Origin: an uncultured Lachnospiraceae bacterium | Lineage (GTDB): Bacteria > Bacillota > Clostridia > Lachnospirales > Lachnospiraceae | Assembly (NCBI GenBank): GCA_946616835.1 | Contig: CAMOJK010000018.1 | Span: 1-34,823 of the forward strand | Direction of reading: 5' to 3' | DNA length: 34,823 bases | In this document: positions 1 to 6,022 of the stretch, in pieces | Position numbering within the stretch: position 1 is the first letter of the stretch | Layout of the letters: every line of letters starts with the position of its first letter | Position numbers and translations under genes: made by a program | The notes under the pieces: model-generated | The model's input: only the letters and a program-made list of their open reading frames with translations | What the model was told of the DNA's origin: nothing | Databases searched by the model: none

Positions 1-160
1 GTGTGCACTGCGGCTGTTTGGCATCTTCTGACTTGGGCTTGTTGTAGCTTTCCCCAACCTCTAGACCACATTTTCTCTTCACCTGAGAAATGTATAGTGT
101 AGACACTCGAAAACCCGTCTGTTCCCTAACATAATCCTTTATCTGCTCGTATGTCGCTGT
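1..160 (-). pseudogene. Detached C-terminal tail of RlmD, in frame beyond a stop codon (cut by window edge)
   Basis: Read on the minus strand in exactly the same frame as the upstream rlmD gene, this stretch encodes a peptide starting ATYEQIKDYV, containing LYISQVKRKCG and ending SEDAKQPQCT at the window edge. From memory of the family, a tail of this kind is often fused to the C terminus of RlmD-like methyltransferases in Lachnospiraceae. Here it is separated from the rlmD body by a TAA stop and 15 further sense codons, part of which form a perfect hairpin. No ATG precedes it; the only in-frame alternative start I see is a TTG inside the hairpin region. It may be a remnant, a small separate protein, or a product of readthrough. 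Its true end lies outside the window. The sequence match is seen directly; family membership is from recall. Confidence 0.5.
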
Positions 161-188
161 CTCCGCTCCGCTTCGGTCCGCGCTGAAC

Positions 189-207
189 AAAGGTCCCCCG
201 GACCTTT
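189..207 (-). repeat. Perfect inverted repeat (8-bp arms, 3-nt loop) abutting the rlmD stop
   Basis: AAAGGTCC, three bases, then GGACCTTT. The hairpin begins with the last two bases of the rlmD TAA codon. On the minus strand it is followed by TTTGTTC rather than a long T run, so it is a poor intrinsic terminator. Just beyond it, at 162-187, is a GC-rich segment with repeated GCGGA/GCGGAG words. Together the two blocks look like a small inserted element between rlmD and its tail. Confidence 0.7.
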
Positions 208-1777
208 AGCGCCCTCTGAGCTCCGACAGATCAAGGTTCTCCAGGGAGAAATCTATCTTTACGTTTGTTGTCTCGGGCGCTTTATTCCCTTTGTTGTACC
301 CGCTGATCATTCCAATATCATCGGTCTTCGCAATACTTTTTCTCTCCGAGCTGTCTCTGTCGATATCTCCCTTGGAAAGCAAACAAACAGTCTCTACATG
401 CACCGTTTGTGGGAACATGTCGCAGGTTCTGTACTTCCTTATCTCGTATCCTCTATCGCAAAGATATCTTAGATCCCTGGCGAGAGTTGCACTGTCACAG
501 CTTACATAGACAATTCTTTTTGGTGCGGTGTTTACTACGACTTCAAGCGCCTTCTCATCCATGCCCTTGCGTGGAGGATCCATTACTATAACATCTGCCT
601 TTATTTCATCTTTATGCTCCTGCAGATAATCCTCTGCCGGTGCACAGATAAATTCCGCATTTGTAATACTGTTGTTCTCCATATTTTTCTTTGCATCTTC
701 TATTGCCTGTGGAACAATTTCTATGCCGTGGACCAATCCGGCCTTAGATGCCATCGATAGTGTTATAGTACCTATACCACAGCATAAATCCCACACTTCT
801 TCTTTTCCTGTAAGTCCGGCATATGACACGGCTATTCCATAAAGCTTTTCAACCTGAATCGGATTTACCTGATAGAAAGATAAGGGTGAAATATTGAACT
901 CGAGACCTATGTCACTGAGAGCATTGCTAAAATTTCCTTCCGGATCCCTGATGCTCATTCTGTCGCAAATAACATCTTTTCCGTATATTGTATGGTAGTT
1001 ATCGCCCATTATCACATTTGTATTCTTTTTATTTATGCTGTATGAAATACTGTCAACCCCAAGACTCACAAGCTCTGCTGTCAGCTGATCCTTATGCGGT
1101 ATATCATCCCCGTTTATCACGAGACATACCATCTTTTCTCCGGTGCTGAATCCATTGCGTAATAGGACATGCCTGACCAGCCCTTTACCAGTCTTTTCGT
1201 CATAAGGCTCTATATGATATTTTTTCATATATGCAATCAGGCATTTTAGTATTTCACCATTTGACTCTTCACCTAACATACATTCTGTGGTGGATATTAT
1301 CGAGTGTGTCCGGCCGGCATAGAATCCGCAGATAATCTCGCCATTCTTACTTTTTCCGAATGGATACTGTGCCTTATTTCTGTACCTGAGCGCATCGCCT
1401 TCCATACCGACTATCGGTTCCGCAATGCTCTCTATAAAAGCTGCATCAAAACCTCCAAGCCTTATAAGATTATTCCTTACTTTATCTTCCTTAAACTTAA
1501 GCTGGGCAGCATAATCCATTTCCATCAGCTGGCAACCGCCGCAACGCTTTGCATTTTCACATGCCGGTTTTACGCGGAAAGGAGAAGGCTTAATAACCTT
1601 CTCCACTCTCGCATACGCATAATTTTTTTTTGCTTTGGTTATCCTTGCAGTGACAGTATCTCCCGGTATGGCATCTTTTACAAACAATGTATACCCGTCT
1701 ACATGCCCTATGCCTTCACCGCCCGTACCTATATCACTTATGCAGACATCCACCAGTTCATTTTTCTCGTAACTCAT
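206..1777 (-). CDS. rlmD: 23S rRNA (uracil-C5)-methyltransferase RlmD/RlmCD-like
   Basis: SAM-dependent m5U methyltransferase of the RumA/TrmA family that modifies 23S rRNA; 523 residues, longer than the usual 430-460. An N-terminal TRAM domain spans about residues 5-65. Four cysteines at 73, 79, 82 and 166 match the 4Fe-4S ligands of RumA. The SAM motif DLCCGIG is at 330-336, DPPRKG at 400-405, the catalytic cysteine at 427 (VSCDSATLARDL) and the C-terminal HVETV at 460-464. After about residue 470 comes a linker ending NLDLSELRGR, which looks like the lead into a further tail domain that is cut off by the TAA (see 1-160). The ATG has only a weak GGA upstream. It is the last gene of the minus-strand run that includes yhaM. 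Enzyme class is certain; the exact uridine target is not readable from sequence. Confidence 0.93.
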   Translation of the reverse strand: MSYEKNELVDVCISDIGTGGEGIGHVDGYTLFVKDAIPGDTVTARITKAKKNYAYARVEKVIKPSPFRVKPACENAKRCGGCQLMEMDYAAQLKFKEDKVRNNLIRLGGFDAAFIESIAEPIVGMEGDALRYRNKAQYPFGKSKNGEIICGFYAGRTHSIISTTECMLGEESNGEILKCLIAYMKKYHIEPYDEKTGKGLVRHVLLRNGFSTGEKMVCLVINGDDIPHKDQLTAELVSLGVDSISYSINKKNTNVIMGDNYHTIYGKDVICDRMSIRDPEGNFSNALSDIGLEFNISPLSFYQVNPIQVEKLYGIAVSYAGLTGKEEVWDLCCGIGTITLSMASKAGLVHGIEIVPQAIEDAKKNMENNSITNAEFICAPAEDYLQEHKDEIKADVIVMDPPRKGMDEKALEVVVNTAPKRIVYVSCDSATLARDLRYLCDRGYEIRKYRTCDMFPQTVHVETVCLLSKGDIDRDSSERKSIAKTDDIGMISGYNKGNKAPETTNVKIDFSLENLDLSELRGR

Positions 1778-1786
1778 AATTATCCA

Positions 1787-1864
1787 TCATTCTTCTAATT
1801 CAATACTCAGCTTATAAACCACCTGATCTATCCGTACCAGTCCTCTTTCCTTTGTAATCTTCAT
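1787..1864 (-). CDS. Possible 25-codon small ORF between yhaM and rlmD
   Basis: A minus-strand ATG reading frame, MKITKERGLV to SIELEE, fills most of the 101-base gap between yhaM and rlmD and ends nine bases before the rlmD start. It has no good ribosome binding site and resembles nothing I recognise. It could be a translated leader that couples rlmD translation, or chance. The spacing and the lack of stops are the only support. Confidence 0.2.
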   Translation of the reverse strand: MKITKERGLVRIDQVVYKLSIELEE

Positions 1865-1878
1865 AAGACTGTAAATGT

Positions 1879-2811
1879 TCAGGTTTTTCTTATATTACTG
1901 TCAAGGAATTTATTGAATCCCATCCATTCTCCCTGCTCACTTGCTAAAATGCTTTCCTTGAATGTCTCAATCTTTGCATCCATATTGTCTGCCATTGAAA
2001 GAGCCAGAGCCTCGATAAGAGCCGGTTTCTTCGGTGAGCCGAATTCCAGCTGTCCGTGATGGGCAAGTATGCAGTGCTGGACCTCATTTTTCAAAAGCTC
2101 CGGAAAGCCACTTATCTTGTCCATATGTTCCTTTGCCATCTGTGCACCGATAATGATATGACCTACCAGTTGGCCGGCATCTGTATAATCATTATCCGGG
2201 AACAGGGACAGCTCCCTGGTCTTGCCTATATCATGAAGCAACGCACATGTAACCAGCAAATCTCTATTCAGCACCGGATAATTTCCACACATAAAATCAC
2301 AGAGTTTTGTAACGCTTAGTGTATGTTCCAAAAGACCGCCTATAAAAGCATGATGTATGGTTTTAGCTGCGGAAGATTTTTTAAAAACTAATGTTGTTTC
2401 CTCATCACCAAAGAATGACTCAAGCAAAAGTTTTAAGTAAGGATTCTCAACAGACTCAACCAGGTCAAGCAATTCTTTATACATCTCATCAATATTCTTG
2501 GAGGTAACAGGCATATAATCACCGGGATCGTATTCGTCCTCACTGCACTTTCTAATGCTGTTAGCTCTGAACTGCTTGGCATTATTGTAGATGATCACAT
2601 CACCCCTTACTTCAATAAAATCTCCAGCCTCGTACTCCCGTATACCAGGATCGTAGGGCGACCATACCTTTGTATCTATGGTTCCGGTTTTGTCCTGTAA
2701 TACCAGACTGTCATATGGCTTACCATTTTTTGTCTCTGTGGAGATTTTGGATTTGCAGTAATATATTCCATCAATCCTATTGCCATCTTCAAAATCTTTT
2801 ATGTATTTCAT
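1879..2811 (-). CDS. yhaM: 3'-5' exoribonuclease YhaM family (OB-fold + HD domain)
   Basis: 310 residues, the usual length for YhaM, a metal-dependent 3'-5' exonuclease that trims RNA ends (and ssDNA) in Firmicutes. An OB-fold nucleic-acid binding domain covers about residues 10-90 (DSLVLQDKTGTIDTKVW). The HD phosphohydrolase domain covers about 150-290: H163, the central H193-D194 in LLHDIGK, H251-H252 in LAHHGQ, and D275 in SMADNMDAK are the expected metal ligands. The ATG is preceded by AAGGGAAACTTT, a good ribosome binding site. It lies 18 bases downstream of the HtrA-like gene and upstream of rlmD, so RNA processing and rRNA modification genes share this transcript. Identification is strong from the domain pair and motifs. 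Confidence 0.93.
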   Translation of the reverse strand: MKYIKDFEDGNRIDGIYYCKSKISTETKNGKPYDSLVLQDKTGTIDTKVWSPYDPGIREYEAGDFIEVRGDVIIYNNAKQFRANSIRKCSEDEYDPGDYMPVTSKNIDEMYKELLDLVESVENPYLKLLLESFFGDEETTLVFKKSSAAKTIHHAFIGGLLEHTLSVTKLCDFMCGNYPVLNRDLLVTCALLHDIGKTRELSLFPDNDYTDAGQLVGHIIIGAQMAKEHMDKISGFPELLKNEVQHCILAHHGQLEFGSPKKPALIEALALSMADNMDAKIETFKESILASEQGEWMGFNKFLDSNIRKT

Positions 2812-2829
2812 AAAGTTTCCCTTTCCTTT

Positions 2830-4350
2830 TTATCCTACAGTATCATCAAAAACATCCGGCTCTACTTCAACCGACATCTGAACATACTGTGTTCCATTTG
2901 TTCTCGCGTACTCCACCTTGATATTCTCACCGGGATCACAGTTATGAAGGGCTGACATATATTCATCCACCGTATTGACAGGCATGTCACCGATCTTTAC
3001 GATCACATCCCCTCTGTTTAAGCCAGCTTTCATTGCCGGAGAATCCATATCCACATCAGTAATATATACCCCCTCCGGAACATCATATGCCAGCATGACA
3101 TCAGTTGGCACTTCCGCCAGGTGGTTACCAAGATATATTCGTTCCTGTGAGTTTGAGAGATCTTCAATGAGCTGTTTTATGGAACTTATTCCATATGCGT
3201 ATATCAGATTTTCCATACCACTCTCATGGTGATCACTACATATAATGCCTACCACCTGTCCTCTCACATTTGTGAGGATACCACTTGCATCAACGCTTGC
3301 ATATATATCCGTTGTCAGCAGGTGATATGATGCATCGGTCTCGCTGATCTTAGTCTGTGCAGAAGTAACAGAACCATAACATACAGAGCTGCTACCCAAG
3401 GGCATTCCGGCAGCGATTACCGCATTTCCGGTTATGCTCCTTGCTGAAGAGTTTCCAATGGTTGCTATCGTATAAGAATCCTTTGCTCCCTCAGGAATGG
3501 CACTCAGCTTTATGGCATAAACTGCAAGCCCTGTCTCATGGTCTATGCGCCTCATATAAACATTCCTGGTACTGTCCCCAGTGGAAAACCTCATTGTAAG
3601 TCCATCTTCTGATGAAGTTGTTATCCTCCTGCTGTCCGCGAGTATCAGTAGCTCGTATCCGTTTTCACCGATTATGACACCGGTGGTACGACGCATTCTA
3701 AGTTCTTCTTCATTTAACCAATCGTCAATCCCCTGGTCTGCGGTAAGTACCACCAGACTCTTTGATACTTCTCCGGACATGGAATACATCTTCCGGTAAA
3801 GCTGCATATAATCTTCCAGTTCCACTTCCCTATCGACAGGAGTCGCAACAGGTGATGGTTCTGTAGCAGAGGTAGTCCCCGGAGAGGCACTATTGTCACC
3901 ACTGCTGTTCTCCACATCATCATCACTTAAGCTCATTTCTTCTATGGGTTTTTCAACTTCTATCTGAACCGGAACAGACGAATTCTCCGAATCAGCAGGC
4001 TCTGTTGCCTGGGAAGGCTCAGGATCATCTACCGGCCTTACCGCTTCTACAGGATATTCCTCTTCCTCCATATTCTCATTCAATTCCACAGGCATAAGTT
4101 TTATATCCTGATCTGATGAGATCCATTTACTTAAGAGTGGTTCCATTAAGAGGAAAGTAAGACAGGCAATAACGCCAAACAGAACAGCCATTCCCGATGT
4201 AAACAGAGAGCGTTTTACCAGCTTTTTTTTATTGACCGGTCGTTCCCGTATCTTTTCCCGTATAAAGTCGTAATCGCTCTTTTCCTCCGGGGCATTTTTC
4301 CCGGCCGCTTCAGAACTGATATCTTTTTCTTTTTGTTCTTTAGTGTTCAT
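2830..4350 (-). CDS. Membrane-anchored HtrA-like pseudoprotease with PDZ domain
   Basis: 506 residues from the ATG at 4350. This start is chosen over an upstream TTG (4371) because GGTGGTGAG sits about 11 bases before it, inside the preceding gene's stop. Layout: cytosolic charged N terminus; one membrane segment at about 48-70; an acidic Ser/Pro/Glu linker to about 180; a trypsin-like S1C fold at about 195-395; a PDZ domain at about 408-498 (GVYITDVDMDSPAMKAGL, RGDVIVKIGD). The S1C fold is recognisable (GVIIGENGYELLI, QVVGIICSD), but the His position reads LADSRR, the Asp position reads GLAVYAI, and the GNSGG loop reads DASGI. At least two of the three catalytic residues are therefore gone. 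I infer an exported scaffold or sensor rather than a protease. It follows the zincin-like gene directly. Confidence 0.85.
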   Translation of the reverse strand: MNTKEQKEKDISSEAAGKNAPEEKSDYDFIREKIRERPVNKKKLVKRSLFTSGMAVLFGVIACLTFLLMEPLLSKWISSDQDIKLMPVELNENMEEEEYPVEAVRPVDDPEPSQATEPADSENSSVPVQIEVEKPIEEMSLSDDDVENSSGDNSASPGTTSATEPSPVATPVDREVELEDYMQLYRKMYSMSGEVSKSLVVLTADQGIDDWLNEEELRMRRTTGVIIGENGYELLILADSRRITTSSEDGLTMRFSTGDSTRNVYMRRIDHETGLAVYAIKLSAIPEGAKDSYTIATIGNSSARSITGNAVIAAGMPLGSSSVCYGSVTSAQTKISETDASYHLLTTDIYASVDASGILTNVRGQVVGIICSDHHESGMENLIYAYGISSIKQLIEDLSNSQERIYLGNHLAEVPTDVMLAYDVPEGVYITDVDMDSPAMKAGLNRGDVIVKIGDMPVNTVDEYMSALHNCDPGENIKVEYARTNGTQYVQMSVEVEPDVFDDTVG

Positions 4351-4361
4351 TTTCAGGTATC

Positions 4362-5897
4362 TCACCACCAATAATCGAAATAGTCATCATAATAATCTTC
4401 ATAGTAATAATCGTCATCATAATAGTCTTCGCCATAATAACAGTCATCGTCATAATAGTCTTCACCATAATAGCAGTCATCACCATAACCGTAATCATCA
4501 TCATAACCACCATAAGATGTATAGTCTGAATAATCCCCGCTATTAGGTGCAGCTTCAGAGAAGGCTGCCGGATATTCCGGCTCTATTGTAGGATAATCAT
4601 TAAGCTCCGGAATGTCCGTAAGCCACCCGATGAAATATGCCGTTATATCGGTTATTTCATTCGTAACCCTATCCTGATACATTGTGTAACCGTCTTCTCC
4701 GTATGTAGTAAGCATTATCTCATTGGGATAATTACGCTCGATATACTTCACGAAATCCACGGTTATTCCGTCATATTCATTTGAGGAATAAAGATCCCTT
4801 GCACCAAAAAGATGAAGTATCTCATGCGCATAGACAGCCGGACACTCTTCCTCCCCATCATATTCATAATACATATAGCATATCTCATTAAAATAAGTAG
4901 AGCCTTCATCCTCATAGTAAGGGTATGTACATGAAGTTCCCTCCGCATCAAGACAGCATATAAATGCAATGCCGTCAGCATCATACTCGTCAATCAGAGC
5001 CTGGGTATCAATATTGTCATCTATGTACATTTCCGTATCATATAGGATTTCTTCCCACTCAGTTTCATCATCTATATCCCGGGGGATAGAAGCGCTTATA
5101 TCGATATCGTAATTTAAATCACTGCTGCCGTTTGCATCATAGACAAGCTCCACATCCGCACCATACTGTCTTCCGGATTTTTCCAGAAAATTCGTTGCGA
5201 TATCCAGCTTATTCTGAATGTTATCCTTCATGCTTCCGGACCAGTCATCAGCACCGTCATAATAAAGCACCACCAAAACGGTCTTTCCATTCAGGAATCC
5301 TGCACTGCCCTTCGGATCCAGTCCGTATGAGTCCTGCACATCACCATCATCCTGTACCCCTTCAAAATCCTGCGTGTTCTCAAAATATGACGCATATTCC
5401 GAATAGCCGTTTTCCTCCAGCCATTCCTCGCCGTACTCTGATATCTCGGCTGACTCCATTACTTCGGAAACAGTATCATTCACCTCATCCCCACCCAGAG
5501 TGCATAATATCATGATCAGGAAAATAAATAATACCGCCACCGCGATTATTACAAATGCCAGAACAAGGGGAATAAAAGAAAGCAGCCCAAATACAAGAAG
5601 CAATATCAGCCAAGTGTTATCCTTCTTCTTGGGCGGTGCATAATATCCCTGACCGTTATTCATACCATAGCCATTGTTTCCACCATACTGAGGACCGTTA
5701 TTCATTCCCTGACCGTTATTTCCTCCGTACTGTGCACCATTATTCATTCCCTGAGCATTGCCGCAATATTCCTGTCCCATTTTACTGCCGCTGTTTTGCT
5801 GCCCGTCATTATTTTCCGCTGATATCAGCTTATTCCCACAGTTAGGACAATACTTTGTCCCTTCTGAAACCGCTGTACCGCATTTTCCACAAACCAT
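4362..5897 (-). CDS. Zinc-ribbon membrane protein with a zincin-type metallopeptidase domain and Asp/Tyr-rich tail
   Basis: 511 residues from the ATG at 5897, chosen because AGGGGGA lies seven bases upstream; in-frame codons farther up look non-coding. Layout: zinc ribbon C3-x2-C6...C17-x2-C20; a Gly/Asn/Gln repeat linker (GMNNGxQYGGNN, about 46-84); a hydrophobic block at 96-135, long enough for two helices; then a large acidic domain. HEILHLFGARD at about 358-368 fits the HExxHxxGxxD zinc site of metzincins, and the preceding region contains DGIAFICCLD and Cys/Tyr-rich segments. The last ~57 residues are Asp/Tyr/Gly repeats ending FDYWW. I infer a membrane-tethered peptidase, with the catalytic domain probably outside if the block crosses once or as a hairpin plus export; topology is uncertain. 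No named family is recognised. It is first in a transcript with the HtrA-like pseudoprotease. Confidence 0.8.
   Translation of the reverse strand: MVCGKCGTAVSEGTKYCPNCGNKLISAENNDGQQNSGSKMGQEYCGNAQGMNNGAQYGGNNGQGMNNGPQYGGNNGYGMNNGQGYYAPPKKKDNTWLILLLVFGLLSFIPLVLAFVIIAVAVLFIFLIMILCTLGGDEVNDTVSEVMESAEISEYGEEWLEENGYSEYASYFENTQDFEGVQDDGDVQDSYGLDPKGSAGFLNGKTVLVVLYYDGADDWSGSMKDNIQNKLDIATNFLEKSGRQYGADVELVYDANGSSDLNYDIDISASIPRDIDDETEWEEILYDTEMYIDDNIDTQALIDEYDADGIAFICCLDAEGTSCTYPYYEDEGSTYFNEICYMYYEYDGEEECPAVYAHEILHLFGARDLYSSNEYDGITVDFVKYIERNYPNEIMLTTYGEDGYTMYQDRVTNEITDITAYFIGWLTDIPELNDYPTIEPEYPAAFSEAAPNSGDYSDYTSYGGYDDDYGYGDDCYYGEDYYDDDCYYGEDYYDDDYYYEDYYDDYFDYWW
4386..4481 (-). repeat. 33-bp tandem repeat, about three copies, in the zincin gene
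   Basis: The minus strand encodes DDCYYGEDYYD twice in a row and then a 10-residue variant lacking Cys and Gly. Copies differ at third codon positions, so the amino-acid pattern seems conserved rather than freshly duplicated. Confidence 0.8.
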
Positions 5898-5970
5898 AAA
5901 AAATCCCCCTGCATAAAGAGAATCATTTCTGCTTTGCAAAGCCCCAATTCTCCATGTTAAAGTCTCAATT

Positions 5971-5976
5971 ATTATA
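5971..5976 (-). promoter_or_regulatory. -10 box (TATAAT) for the zinc-ribbon/zincin gene
   Basis: A perfect TATAAT on the minus strand lies 73 bases before the ATG at 5897. The -35 region is not a good match, so it is a -10-led call. It implies a leader of roughly 65 bases containing an AGGGGGA ribosome binding site. Confidence 0.5.
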
Positions 5977-6022
5977 ACAAAAAAAACAGCCATTCGCACA
6001 TTTATGTGTTAATATATCTCTT

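Noticed and set aside
189-207. rlmD intrinsic terminator
   Set aside because: The hairpin is strong but is followed only by TTTGTTC; kept as an inverted repeat instead.
206-208. The rlmD stop as a recoded amino-acid codon
   Set aside because: It is TAA, which is not used for selenocysteine or pyrrolysine, and there is no matching machinery in view; readthrough is left only as a possibility.
4343-4546. Plus-strand His/Asn-rich open frame
   Set aside because: It is the reverse complement of the Asp/Tyr repeat codons (GAC/TAT read as ATA/GTC and shifted); no start signal.
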